64,000 bases of DNA. Source: Papaver somniferum. Lineage: Eukaryota; Streptophyta; Magnoliopsida; Ranunculales; Papaveraceae. Each line of letters opens with the position of its first letter. The stretch's first letter is position 1. Made by a program: the position numbers and the translations under genes. The stretch is from the NCBI RefSeq assembly GCF_003573695.1, contig NC_039368.1, positions 84,396,374 through 84,460,373 of the forward strand, read 5' to 3'. This document shows positions 1 through 12,776 of this stretch, in pieces. Below the pieces are notes generated by a model that was given only the letters and a program-made list of their open reading frames with translations, did no database searches and was not told the origin of the DNA.

Positions 1-1672
1 AGAAACCTGTAAGGATTTTGGAGAAGTGTTCCTCATGAGAAATGTTCGCCCATGTCTATACTAGTACTTGTTAAGAGGGCATAGCATTTAGTTCTAAGGT
101 ATGGGAGATAATCCTCCCTAAGCGAAATAATCTCATCCAGAATTTGGGGAAAAGTCACTTTTTGTTGCCGCAAAACATCAGAAACTAGAGAAACCTGTAA
201 GGATTTTGGAGAAATGTTCCCCATGAAAAATATTCGCCTATGTCTTTACTAGGACTTGTTAAGAGGTAATACCATTTCATGCTAATGTGTGGGAGATAAT
301 CCTCCTGGAGCAAAATGATCTCGTCCAGAATTTGGGAAAAAGTCACTTTCTGTTGCCGCAAAACATCAAAAACTAGAGAAACCTGTAAGGATTTTGGAGA
401 AATGTTCCGCATCAGAAATGTTCGCCCATGTATTTACTAGTACCTGTTAAGAGTTCATAGCATTTCGTTCTAAGGTATGGGAGATAATCCGACTGGATCA
501 AAATTTGGGAAAAAGTCACTTTTTGTTGCCGCAAAACATTAGATACTAGAGAAACCTGTAAGGATTTTGGAGAAATGTTCTTCATGAGAAATGTTCGCCC
601 ATGTCTTTAATAAGACTTGTTAAGAGGGCATAGCATTTCTTTCTAAGGTATAGGAGATAATCCTCCTGGAGCGAAATAATCTCGTCCAGAATTTGGGAAA
701 AAGTCACTTTCTGTTGCCGCAAAACATCAGAAACTAGAGAAACCTATAAGGATTTTGGAGAAATGTTCCTCATGAGAAATGTTCGACCATGTCTTTACTA
801 GTACCTGTTAAGAGGGCATAGCATTTCTTTCTAAGGTATGGGAGATAATCCTCCCTAAGTGAAATAATCTCGTCCAGAATTTGGGGAAAAGTCACTTTTT
901 CTTGCCGCAAAACAACAGAAACTAGAGAAACCTGTAAGATTTTGGAGAAATGTTCCCCATGAGAAATATTCGCCTATGTCTTTACTAGGACTTGTTAAGA
1001 TGGAATACCATTTCATGCTAAGGTATGGGAGATAATCCTCCTGGAGCGAGATAATCTCGTCTAGAATTTGGGAAAAAGTCACTTTCTGTTGCCGCAAACA
1101 TCAGAAACTAGAGAAACCTGTAAGGATTTTTGAGAAATGTTCCCATGAGAAATGTTTGCCTATGTCTTTACTAGGACTTGTTAAGAGGGCATGCCATTTC
1201 ATGCTAAGGTATGGGAGATAATCCGCCTGGAGCGAAATAATCTCGTCCAGAATTTGGGAAAAAGTCACTTTCTGTTGCCGCAAAACATCAGAAACTAGAG
1301 AAACCTGTAAGGATTTTGGAGAAATGTTCCCATGAGAAATGTTCGCCCATGTCTATACTAGTACTTGTTAAGAGGGCATAGCATTTCGTTCTAAGGTATG
1401 GGAGATAATCCTCCCTAAGCGAAATAATCTCGTCCAGAATTTGCGCCAAAGTCACTTTTTGTTACCGCAAAACATCAGAAACTAGAGAAACCTGTAAGGA
1501 TTTTGGAGAAATGTTCCCCATGAGAATATTCGCATATGTCTTTACTAGGACTTGTTAAGAGGGAATACCATTTCATGCTAAGGTATGGGAGATAATCTTC
1601 CTGGAGCGAAATAATCTCGTCCAGAATTTGGGAAAAAGTCACTTTCTGTTGCCGCAAAACATCAGAAACTAG
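1..1672 (+). repeat. 9-monomer HOR unit, copy 1 (1672 bp)
   Basis: Nine monomers of 188, 188, 173, 188, 188, 186, 187, 187 and 187 bp. Positions 1-1298 recur at 1673-2970 with only a handful of substitutions: for example GAGAAGTG at 26-33 against GAGAAATG, and GTTCGACCATG near 781 against GTTCGCCCATG. The window start is an arbitrary cut within the array, so position 1 is not a biological boundary. Confidence 0.85.
377..549 (+). repeat. Short monomer subtype, 173 bp (15-bp deletion)
   Basis: The segment between CTGGAGC and AATTTGGG is shortened by 15 bp, giving CTGGATCAAAATTTGGG here and CTGGAGCAAAATTTGGG in domains B and C. Copies in domain A begin at 377, 2049, 4305, 6561 and 8817. In domain B they begin at 14302, 15978, 17840, 19518, 21193, 24076, 25752, 27615 and 29842, among others. 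Domain C has many more, including the 45.2-46.3 kb trimer. The same deletion endpoints everywhere imply a single origin before the domains separated. Confidence 0.9.
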
Positions 1673-2970
1673 AGAAACCTGTAAGGATTTTGGAGAAATG
1701 TTCCTCATGAGAAATGTTCGCCCATGTCTATACTAGTACTTGTTAAGAGGGCATAGCATTTCGTTCTAAGGTATGGGAGATAATCCTCCCTAAGCGAAAT
1801 AATCTCATCCAGAATTTGGGGAAAAGTCACTTTTTGTTGCCGCAAAACATCAGAAACTAGAGAAACCTGTAAGGATTTTGGAGAAATGTTCCCCATGAAA
1901 AATATTCGCCTATGTCTTTACTAGGACTTGTTAAGAGGTAATACCATTTCATGCTAATGTGTGGGAGATAATCCTCCTGGAGCAAAATGATCTCGTCCAG
2001 AATTTGGGAAAAAGTCACTTTCTGTTGCCGCAAAACATCAAAAACTAGAGAAACCTGTAAGGATTTTGGAGAAATGTTCCGCATCAGAAATGTTCGCCCA
2101 TGTATTTACTAGTACCTGTTAAGAGTTCATAGCATTTCGTTCTAAGGTATGGGAGATAATCCGACTGGATCAAAATTTGGGAAAAAGTCACTTTTTGTTG
2201 CCGCAAAACATTAGATACTAGAGAAACCTGTAAGGATTTTGGAGAAATGTTCTTCATGAGAAATGTTCGCCCATGTCTTTAATAAGACTTGTTAAGAGGG
2301 CATAGCATTTCTTTCTAAGGTATAGGAGATAATCCTCCTGGAGCGAAATAATCTCGTCCAGAATTTGGGAAAAAGTCACTTTCTGTTGCCGCAAAACATC
2401 AGAAACTAGAGAAACCTATAAGGATTTTGGAGAAATGTTCCTCATGAGAAATGTTCGCCCATGTCTTTACTAGTACCTGTTAAGAGGGCATAGCATTTCT
2501 TTCTAAGGTATGGGAGATAATCCTCCCTAAGTGAAATAATCTCGTCCAGAATTTGGGGAAAAGTCACTTTTTATTGCCGCAAAACAACAGAAACTAGAGA
2601 AACCTGTAAGATTTTGGAGAAATGTTCCCCATGAGAAATATTAGCCTATGTCTTTACTAGGACTTGTTAAGATGGAATACCATTTCATGCTAAGGTATGG
2701 GAGATAATCCTCCTGGAGCGAGATAATCTCGTCTAGAATTTGGGAAAAAGTCACTTTCTGTTGCCGCAAACATCAGAAACTAGAGAAACCTGTAAGGATT
2801 TTTGAGAAATATTCCCATGAGAAATGTTTGCCTATGTCTTTACTAGGACTTGTTAAGAGGGCATGCCATTTCATGCTAAGGTATGGGAGATAATCCGCCT
2901 GGAGCGAAATAATCTCGTCCAGAATTTGGGAAAAAGTCACTTTCTGTTGCCGCAAAACATCAGAAACTAG
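1673..2970 (+). repeat. 9-monomer HOR, copy 2 (seven monomers before divergence)
   Basis: This is a near-identical copy of 1-1298 at offset 1672. It includes the short 173-bp monomer at 2049-2221 and the monomer with a one-base loss at GTAAGATTTT. After 2970 the order switches to monomers that start the 12-mer (GCATGATAAATGTTCTCC), so the 9-mer looks like a 12-mer lineage with internal monomers lost or exchanged. Confidence 0.8.
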
Positions 2971-3359
2971 AGAAACCTGTAAGGATTTTGGAGAAATGTT
3001 CCGCATGATAAATGTTCTCCTATGTCTTTACTAGTAGTTGTTAAGAGGTCATAGCATTTCGTGCTAAGGTGTGGGAGATAATCCGCCCGAAGCGAAATAA
3101 TCTCGTCCAGAATTTTGGAAAAAGTGACTTTTTGTTGCCGCAAAACATCAGGAACTAGAGAAACCTGTAAGGATTTTGGAGAAATGTTCATCACGAGAAT
3201 TGTTCGCCTATGTCTTTAGTAGGACTTGTTAAGAGGGCATAGCATTTCATTCTAAGGAATTTGAGATAATCCACCTGGAGCAAAATAATCTCGTCCAAAA
3301 TTTGGGAAAAATTAACTTTCTGTTACCGCAAAACATCAGAAACTAGAGAAACCTGTAAG

Positions 3360-3395
3360 GATTTTTGAGAAATGTTCGATTTTGGAGAAATGTTC
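3360..3395 (+). repeat. 18-bp tandem duplication inside monomer (HOR tag, copy 1)
   Basis: Two adjacent 18-bp copies, 3360-3377 and 3378-3395, run from GATTTT to ATGTTC and differ at one base (T for G in the first copy). This makes a 206-bp monomer. The downstream half reads TCCTCATGAGAATTATTC, also peculiar to this subtype. Confidence 0.9.
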
Positions 3396-5615
3396 CTCAT
3401 GAGAATTATTCTCCTATGTCTTTACTAGTACTTTTTAAGAGGTCATAGCATTTCGTGCTAAGGTATGGGAGATAATCCGCCTGGAGCGAAATAATCTCGT
3501 CCAGAATTTGGGAAAAAGTCACTTTCTGTTGCCGCAAAACATCAGAAACTAGAGAAACCTGTAAGGATTTTGGAGAAATGTACCCCATGAGAAATGTTCG
3601 CCAATGTCTATACTAGTACTTGTTAAGAGGGCATAGCACTTCGTTCTAAGGTATGGGAGATAATCCTCCCTAAGCGAAATAATCTCATCCAGAATTTGGG
3701 GAAAAGTCACTTTTTGTTGCCGCAAAACATCAGAAACTAGAGAAACCTGTAAGGATTTTGGAGAAATGTTCCCCATGAGAAATATTAGCCTATGTCTTTA
3801 CTAGGACTTGTTAAGAGGGAATACCATTTCATTCTAAGGTATGGGAGATAATCCTCCTGGAGCGAAATAATCTCGTCCAGAATTTGGGAAAAAGTCACTT
3901 TCTGTTGCCGCAAAACATCAGAAACTAGAGAAACCTGTAAGGATTTTGGAGAAATGTTCCTCATGAGAAATGTTCGCCCATGTCTATACTAGTACTTGTT
4001 AAGAGGGCATAGCATTTCGTTCTAAGGTATGGGAGATAATCCGCCCTAAGCGAAATAATCTCGTCCAGAGTTTGCGCCAAAGTCACTTTTTGTTACCGCA
4101 AAACATCAGAAACTAGAGAAACCTGTAAGGATTTTGGAGAAATGTTCCCCATGAGAAATATTCGCCTATGTCTTTACTAGGACTTGTTAAGATGGAATAC
4201 CATTTCATGCTAAGGTATGGGAGATAATCCTCCTGGAGCGAAATAATCTCGTCTAGAATTTGGGAAAAAGTCACTTTCTGTTGCCGCAAAACATCAAAAA
4301 CTAGAGAAACCTGTAAGGATTTTGGAGAAATGTTCCGCATCAGAAATGTTCGCCCATGTATTTACTAGTACCTGTTAAGAGGGCATAGCATTTCGTTCTA
4401 AGGTATGGGAGATAATCCGACTGGATCAAAATTTGGGAAAAAGTCACTTTTTGTTGCCGCAAAACATTAGATACTAGAGAAACCTGTAAGGATTTTGGAG
4501 AAATGTTCTTCATGAGAAATGTTCGCCCATGTCTTTAATAAGACTTGTTAAGAGGGCATAGCATTTCTTTCTAAGGTATAGGAGATAATCCTCCTGGAGC
4601 GAAATAATCTCGTCCAGAATTTGGGAAAAAGTCACTTTCTGTTGCCGCAAAACATCAGAAACTAGAGAAACCTATAAGGATTTTGGAGAAATGTTCCTCA
4701 TGAGAAATGTTTGCCCATGTCTTTACTAGTACCTGTTAAGAGGGCATAGCATTTCTTTCTAAGGTATGGGAGATAATCCTCCCTAAGTGAAATAATCTCG
4801 TCCAGAATTTGGGGAAAAGTCACTTTTTGTTGCCGCAAAACAACAGAAACTAGAGAAACCTGTAAGATTTTGGAGAAATGTTCCCCATGAGAAATATTCG
4901 CCTATGTCTTTACTAGGACTTGTTAAGATGGAATACCATTTCATGCTAAGGTATGGGAGATAATCCTCCTGGAGCGAGATAATCTCGTCTAGAATTTGGG
5001 AAAAAGTCACTTTCTGTTGCCGCAAACATCAGAAACTAGAGAAACCTGTAAGGATTTTTGAGAAATATTCCCATGAGAAATGTTTGCCTATGTCTTTACT
5101 AGGACTTGTTAAGAGGGCATGCCATTTCATGCTAAGGTATGGGAGATAATCCGCCTGGAGCGAAATAATCTCGTCCAGAATTTGGGAAAAAGTCACTTTC
5201 TGTTGCCGCAAAACATCAGAAACTAGAGAAACCTGTAAGGATTTTGGAGAAATGTTCCGCATGATAAATGTTCTCCTATGTCTTTACTAGTAGTTGTTAA
5301 GAGGTCATAGCATTTCGTGCTAAGGTGTGGGAGATAATCCGCCCGAAGCGAAATAATCTCGTCCAGAATTTTGGAAAAAGTGACTTTTTGTTGCCGCAAA
5401 ACATCAGGAACTAGAGAAACCTGTAAGGATTTTGGAGAAATGTTCATCACGAGAATTGTTCGCCTATGTCTTTAGTAGGACTTGTTAAGAGGGCATAGCA
5501 TTTCATTCTAAGGAATTTGAGATAATCCACCTGGAGCAAAATAATCTCGTCCAAAATTTGGGAAAAAATAACTTTCTGTTACCGCAAAACATCAGAAACT
5601 AGAGAAACCTGTAAG
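3360..5615 (+). repeat. 12-monomer HOR unit, 2256 bp
   Basis: The start was set at the 18-bp duplication tag. Twelve monomers, including one of 206 bp (the +18 tag), one of 173 bp (4305-4477) and one of 186 bp, sum to exactly 2256. The next unit follows directly and repeats the same order of subtypes. The coincidence with 12 x 188 arises because the +18 and -15 indels and the small losses cancel. Confidence 0.88.
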
Positions 5616-5651
5616 GATTTTTGAGAAATGTTCGATTTTGGAGAAATGTTC
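5616..5651 (+). repeat. 18-bp tandem duplication (HOR tag, copy 2)
   Basis: The same duplicated GATTTT...ATGTTC pair as at 3360, exactly 2256 bp downstream. Confidence 0.9.
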
Positions 5652-7871
5652 CTCATGAGAATTATTCGCCTATGTCTTTACTAGTACTTTTTAAGAGGTC
5701 ATAGCATTTCGTGCTAAGGTATGGGAGATAATCCGCTTGGAGCGAAATAATCTCGTCCAGAATTTGGGAAAAAGTCACTTTCTGTTGCCGCAAAACATCA
5801 GAAACTAGAGAAACCTGTAAGGATTTTGGAGAAATGTTCCTCATGAGAAATGTTCGCCCATGTCTATACTAGTACTTGTTAAGAGGGCATAGCATTTCGT
5901 TCTAAGGTATGGGAGATAATCCTCCCTAAGCGAAATAATCTCATCCAGAATTTGGGGAAAAGTCACTTTTTGTTGCCGCAAAACATCAGAAACTAGAGAA
6001 ACCTGTAAGGATTTTGGAGAAATGTTCCCCATGAGAAATATTCGCCTATGTCTTTACTAGGACTTGTTAAGAGGGAATACCATTTCATGCTAAGGTATGG
6101 GATATAATCTTCCTGGAGCGAAATAATCTCGTCCAGAATTTGGGAAAAAGTCACTTTCTGTTGCCGCAAAACATCAGAAACTAGAGAAACCTGTAAGGAT
6201 TTTGGAGAAGTGTTCCTCATGAGAAATGTTCGCCCATGTCTATACTAGTACTTGTTAAGAGGGCATAGCATTTCGTTCTTTGGTATGGGAGATAATCCTC
6301 CCTAAGCGAAATAATCTCATCCAGAATTTGGGGAAAAGTCACTTTTTGTTGCCGCAAAACATCAGAAACTAGAGAAACCTGTAAGGATTTTGGAGAAATG
6401 TTCCCCATGAAAAATATTCGCCTATGTCTTTACTAGGACTTGTTAAGAGGTAATACCATTTCATGCTAATGTGTGGGAGATAATCCTCCTGGAGCAAAAT
6501 GATCTCGTCCAGAATTTGGGAAAAAGTCACTTTCTGTTGCCGCAAAACATCAAAAACTAGAGAAACCTGTAAGGATTTTGGAGAAATGTTCCGCATCAGA
6601 AATGTTCGCCCATGTATTTACTAGTACCTGTTAAGAGGGCATAGCATTTCGTTCTAAGGTATGGGAGATAATCCGACTGGATCAAAATTTGGGAAAAAGT
6701 CACTTTTTGTTGCCGCAAAACATTAGATACTAGAGAAACCTGTAAGGATTTTGGAGAAATGTTCTTCATGAGAAATGTTCGCCCATGTCTTTAATAAGAC
6801 TTGTTAAGAGGGCATAGCATTTCTTTCTAAGGTATAGGAGATAATCCTCCTGGAGCGAAATAATCTCGTCCAGAATTTGGGAAAAAGTCACTTTCTGTTG
6901 CCGCAAAACATCAGAAACTAGAGAAACCTACAAGGATTTTGGAGAAATGTTCCTCATGAGAAATGTTCGCCCATGTCTTTACTAGTACCTGTTAAGAGGG
7001 CATAGCATTTCTTTCTAAGGTATGGGAGATAATCCTCCCTAAGTGAAATAATCTCGTCCAGAATTTGGGGAAAAGTCACTTTTTGTTGCCGCAAAACAAC
7101 AGAAACTAGAGAAACCTGTAAGATTTTGGAGAAATGTTCCCCATGAGAAATATTCACCTATGTCTTTACTAGGACTTGTTAAGATGGAATACCATTTCAT
7201 GCTAAGGTATGGGAGATAATCCTCCTGGAGCGAAATAATCTCGTCTAGAATTTGGGAAAAAGTCACTTTCTGTTGCCGCAAACATCAGAAACTAGAGAAA
7301 CCTGTAAGGATTTTTGAGAAATATTCCCATGAGAAATGTTTGCCTATGTCTTTACTAGGACTTGTTAAGAGGGCATGCCATTTCATGCTAAGGTATGGGA
7401 GATAATCCGCCTGGAGCGAAATAATCTCGTCCAGAATTTGGGAAAAAGTCACTTTCTGTTGCCGCAAAACATCAGAAACTAGAGAAACCTGTAAGGATTT
7501 TGGAGAAATGTTCCGCATGATAAATGTTCTCCTATGTCTTTACTAGTAGTTGTTAAAAGGTCATAGAATTTCGTGCTAAGGTGTGGGAGATAATCCGCCC
7601 GAAGCGAAATAATCTCGTCCAGAATTTTGGAAAAAGTGACTTTTTGTTGCCGCAAAACATCAGGAACTAGAGAAACCTGTAAGGATTTTGGAGAAATGTT
7701 CATCACGAGAATTGTTCGCCTATGTCTTTAGTAGGACTTGTTAAGAGGGCATAGCATTTCATTCTAAGGAATTTGAGATAATCCACCTGGAGCAAAATAA
7801 TCTCGTCCAAAATTTGGGAAAAATTAACTTTCTGTTACCGCAAAACATCAGAAACTAGAGAAACCTGTAAG
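5616..7871 (+). repeat. 12-monomer HOR unit, 2256 bp
   Basis: This has the same monomer order and length as the preceding unit. The short monomer lies at 6561-6733, which is 2256 bp after the one at 4305. Differences from the previous unit are scattered single substitutions plus local exchange of one or two monomer types near 5.84-6.4 kb. Confidence 0.88.
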
Positions 7872-7907
7872 GATTTTTGAGAAATGTTCGATTTTGGAGA
7901 AATGTTC
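7872..7907 (+). repeat. 18-bp tandem duplication (HOR tag, copy 3)
   Basis: The same duplicated pair, 2256 bp after copy 2. Confidence 0.9.
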
Positions 7908-10503
7908 CTCATGAGAATTATTCGCCTATGTCTTTACTAGTACTTTTTAAGAGGTCATAGCATTTCGTGCTAAGGTATGGGAGATAATCCGCCTGGAGCG
8001 AAATAATCTCGTCCAGAATTTGGGAAAAAGTCACTTTCTGTTGCCGCAAAACATCAGAAACTAGAGAAACCTGTAAGGATTTTGGAGAAATGTTCCCCAT
8101 GAGAAATGTTCGCCCATGTCTATACTAGTACTTGTTAAGAGGGCATAGCACTTCGTTCTAAGGTATGGGAGATAATCCTCCCTAAGCGAAATAATCTCAT
8201 CCAGAATTTGGGGAAAAGTCACTTTTTGTTGCCGCAAAACATCAGAAACTAGAGAAACCTGTAAGGATTTTGGAGAAATGTTCCCCATGAGAAATATTCG
8301 CCTATGTCTTTACTAGGACTTGTTAAGAGGGAATACCATTTCATGCTAAGGTATGGGATATAATCTTCCTGGAGCGAAATAATCTCGTCCAGAATTTGGG
8401 AAAAAGTCACTTTCTGTTGCCGCAAAACATCAGAAACTAGAGAAACCTGTAAGGATTTTGGAGAAGTGTTCCTCATGAGAAATGTTCGCCCATGTCTATA
8501 ATAGTACTTGTTAAGAGGGCATAGCATTTCGTTCTAAGTTATGGGAGATAATCCTCCCTAAGCGAAATAATCTCATCCAGAATTTGGGGAAAAGTCACTT
8601 TTTGTTGCCGCAAAACATCAGAAACTAGAGAAACCTGTAAGGATTTTGGAGAAATGTTCCCCATGAAAAATATTCGCCTATGTCTTTACTAGGACTTGTT
8701 AAGAGGTAATACCATTTCATGCTAATGTGTGGGAGATAATCCTCCTGGAGCAAAATGATCTCGTCCAGAATTTGGGAAAAAGTCACTTTCTGTTGCCGCA
8801 AAACATCAAAAACTAGAGAAACCTGTAAGGATTTTGGAGAAATGTTCCGCATCAGAAATGTTCGCCCATGTATTTACTAGTACCTGTTAAGAGTTCATAG
8901 CATTTCGTTCTAAGGTATGGGAGATAATCCGACTGGATCAAAATTTGGGAAAAAGTCACTTTTTGTTGCCGCAAAACATTAGATACTAGAGAAACCTGTA
9001 AGGATTTTGGAGAAATGTTCTTCATGAGAAATGTTCGCCCATGTCTTTAATAAGACTTGTTAAGAGGGCATAGCATTTCTTTCTAAGGTATAGGAGATAA
9101 TCCTCCTGGAGCGAAATAATCTCGTCCAGAATTTGGGAAAAAGTCACTTTTTGTTGCCGCAAAACATTAGATACTAGAGAAACCTGTAAGGATTTTGGAG
9201 AAATGTTCTTCATGAGAAATGTTCGCCCATGTCTTTAATAAGACTTGTTAAGAGGGCATAGCATTTCTTTCTAAGGTATAGGAGATAATCCTCCTGGAGC
9301 GAAATAATCTCGTCCAGAATTTGGGAAAAAGTCACTTTCTGTTGCCGCAAAACATCAGAAACTAGAGAAACCTATAAGGATTTTGGAGAAATGTTCCTCA
9401 TGAGAAATGTTCGCCCATGTATTTACTAGTACCTGTTAAGAGGGCATAGCATTTCTTTCTAAGGTATAGGAGATAATCCTCCTGGAGCGAAATAATCTCG
9501 TCCAGAATTTGGGAAAAAGTCACTTTCTGTTGCCGCAAAGCATCAGAAACTAGAGAAACCTATAAGGATTTTGGAGAAATGTTCCTCATGAGAAATGTTC
9601 GCCCATGTCTTTACTAGTACCTGTTAAGAGGGTATAGCATTTATTTCTAAGGTATGGGAGATAATCCTCCCTAAGTGAAATAATCTCGTCCAGAATTTGG
9701 GGAAAAGTCACTTTTTGTTGCCGCAAAACAACAGAAACTAGAGAAACCTGTAAGATTTTGGAGAAATGTTCCCCATGAGAAATATTCGCCTATGTCTTTA
9801 CTAGGACTTGTTAAGATGGAATACCATTTCATGCTAAGGTATGGGAGATAATCCTCCTGGAGCGAGATAATCTCGTCTAGAATTTGGGAAAAAGTCACTT
9901 TCTGTTGCCGCAAACATCAGAAACTAGAGAAACCTGTAAGGATTTTTGAGAAATATTCCCATGAGAAATGTTTGCCTATGTCTTTACTAGGACTTGTTAA
10001 GAGGGCATGCCATTTCATGCTAAGGTATGGGAGATAATCCGCCTGGAGCGAAATAATCTCGTCCAGAATTTGGGAAAAAGTCACTTTCTGTTGCCGCAAA
10101 ACATCAGAAACTAGAGAAACCTGTAAGGATTTTGGAGAAATGTTCCGCATGATAAATGTTCTCCTATGTCTTTACTAGTAGTTGTTAAGAGGTCATAGCA
10201 TTTAGTGCTAAGGTGTGGGAGATAATCCGCCCGAAGCGAAATAATCTCGTCCAGAATTTTGGAAAAAGTGACTTTTTGTTGCCGCAAAACATCAGGAACT
10301 AGAGAAACCTGTAAGGATTTTGGAGAAATGTTCATCACGAGAATTGTTCGCCTATGTCTTTAGTAGGACTTGTTAAGAGGGCATAGCATTTCATTCTAAT
10401 GAATTTGAGATAATCCACCTGGAGCAAAATAATCTCGTCCAAAATTTGGGAAAAATTAACTTTCTGTTACCGCAAAACATCAGAAACTAGAGAAACCTGT
10501 AAG
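7872..10503 (+). repeat. 14-monomer HOR variant, 2632 bp
   Basis: This unit is 376 bp (two monomers) longer than its neighbours. The extra length lies around 9.0-9.6 kb. There the subtype with TCTTTAATAAGAC occurs twice in succession (near 9.02 and 9.21 kb), and the subtype with TAAGGTATAGGAG followed by ACCTATAAGG is also doubled. The simplest reading is two separate single-monomer duplications inside a 12-mer. Confidence 0.82.
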
Positions 10504-10539
10504 GATTTTTGAGAAATGTTCGATTTTGGAGAAATGTTC
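10504..10539 (+). repeat. 18-bp tandem duplication (HOR tag, copy 4)
   Basis: The same duplicated pair, 2632 bp after copy 3, reflecting the 14-mer. Confidence 0.9.
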
Positions 10540-12587
10540 CTCATGAGAATTATTCGCCTATGTCTTTACTAGTACTTTTTAAGAGGTCATAGCATTTCGT
10601 GCTAAGGTATGGGAGATAATCCTCCTGGAGCGAAATAATCTCGTTCAGAATTTGGGAAAAAGTCACTTTTTGTTGCCGCAAAACATCAGAAACTAGAAAA
10701 ACCTGTAAGGATTTTGGAGAAATGTTCCGCATGATAAATGTTCTTCTATGTCTTTACTAGTACTTTTTAAGAGGGCATAGCATTTCGTGCTAAGGTATGG
10801 GAGATAATCTGCCTGGAGCGAAATAATCTCGTCCAGAATTTGGGAAAAAGTCACTTTCTGTTGCCGCAAAACATCAGAAACTAGAGAAACCTATAAGGAT
10901 TTTGGAGAAATGTTCCCCCATGAGAAATATTCGCCTATCTCTTTACTAGGACTTGTTAAGAGGGAATACCATTTCATGCTAAGGTATGGGAGATAATCCT
11001 CCTGGAGCGAAATAATCTCGTTCAGAATTTGGGAAAAAGTCACTTTCTGCTGCCGCAAAACATCAGAAACTAGAGAAACCTGTAAGGATTTTGGAGAAAT
11101 GTTCCTCGTGAGAAATGTTCGCCCATGTCTATACTAGAACTTGTTAAGAGGGCATAGCATTTCGTTCTAAGGTATGGGAGATAATCCGCCCTAAGCGAAA
11201 TAATCTCGTCCAGAATTTGCGCCAAAGTCACTTTTTGTTACCGCAAAACATCAGAAACTAGAGAAACCTGTAAGGATTTTGGAGAAATGTTCCCCATGAG
11301 AAATATTCGCCTATGTCTTTACTAGGACTTGTTAAAAGGGAATACCATTTCATGCTAAAGTATGGGAGATAATCCTCCTGGAGCGAAATAATCTCGTCCA
11401 GAATTTGGGAAAAAGTCACTTTCTGTTGCCGCAAAACATCAGAAACTAGAGAAACCTGTAAGGATTTTGGAGAAATGTTCCTCATGAGAAATGTTCTCCC
11501 ATGTCTATACTAGTACTTGTTAAGAGGGCATAGCATTTCGTTCTAAGGTATGGGAGATAATCCGCCCTAAGCGAAATAATCTCATCCAGAATTTGGGGAA
11601 AAGTCACTTTTTGTTGACGCAAAACATCAGAAACTAGAGAAACCTGTAAGGATTTTGGAGAAATGTTCCTCATGAGAAATGTTCGTCCATGTCTTTACTA
11701 GTACCTGTTAAGAGGGCATAGCATTTCTTTCTAAGGTATGGGAGATAATCCTCCCTAAGTGAAATAATCTCGTCCAGAATTTGGGGAAAAGTCACTTTTT
11801 GTTGCCGCAAAACATCAGAAACTAGAGAAACCTGTAAGATTTTGGAGAAATGTTCCCCATGAGAAATATTCGCCTATGTCTTTACTAGGACTTGTTAAGA
11901 TGGAATACCATTTCATGCTAAGGTATGGGAGATAATCCTCCTGGAGCGAGATAATCTCGTCTAGAATTTGGGAAAAAGTCACTTTCTGTTGCCGCAAACA
12001 TCAGAAACTAGAGAAACCTGTAAGGATTTTTGAGAAATGTTCCCATGAGAAATGTTCGCCTATGTCTTTACTAGGACTTGTTAAGAGGGCATACCATTTC
12101 ATGCTAAGTTATGGGAGATAATCCGCCTGGAGCGAAATAATCTCGTCCAGAATTTGGGAAAAAGTCACTTTCTGTTGCCGCAAAACATCAGAAACTAGAG
12201 AAACCTGTAAGGATTTTGGATAAATGTTCCGAATGATAAATGTTCTCCTATGTCTTTACTAGTAGTTGTTAAGAGGTCATAGCATTTTGTGCTAAGGTGT
12301 GGGACATAATCCGCCCGAAGCGAAATAATCTCGTCCAGAATTTTGGAAAAAGTGACTTTTTGTTGCCGCAAAACATCAGGAACTAGAGAAACCTGTAAGG
12401 ATTTTGGAGAAATGTTCATCATGAGAATTGTTCGCCTATGTCTTTAGTAGGACTTGTTAAGAGGGCATAGCATTTCATTCTAAGGAATGTGAGATAATCC
12501 ACCTGAAGCAAAATAATCTCGTCCAGAATTTGGGAAAAATTAACTTTCTGTTACCGCAAAACATCAGAAACTAGAGAAACCTGTAAG
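10504..12587 (+). repeat. 11-monomer HOR variant, 2084 bp
   Basis: Monomer starts at 10491, 10697, 10885, 11074, 11262, 11450, 11638, 11826, 12012, 12199, 12387 and 12575 give eleven steps. The 173-bp short monomer present in the other units is missing. Part of the order (10.7-11.3 kb) is replaced by monomers resembling those of the A/B transition, including one with five Cs at about 10.91 kb. Confidence 0.82.
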
Positions 12588-12623
12588 GATTTTTGAGAAA
12601 TGTTCGATTTTGGAGAAATGTTC
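12588..12623 (+). repeat. 18-bp tandem duplication (HOR tag, copy 5, last seen)
   Basis: The same duplicated pair, 2084 bp after copy 4. I did not see this tag again to the right, so it marks domain A. Confidence 0.88.
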
Positions 12624-12776
12624 CTCATGAGAATTATTCGCCTATGTCTTTACTAGTACTTGTTAAGAGGTCATAGCATTTCGTGCTAAGGTATGAGAGA
12701 TAATCCGCCTGGAGCGAAATAATCTCGTTCAGAATTTGGGAAAAAGTCACCTTTTGTTGCCGTAAAACATCAGAAA

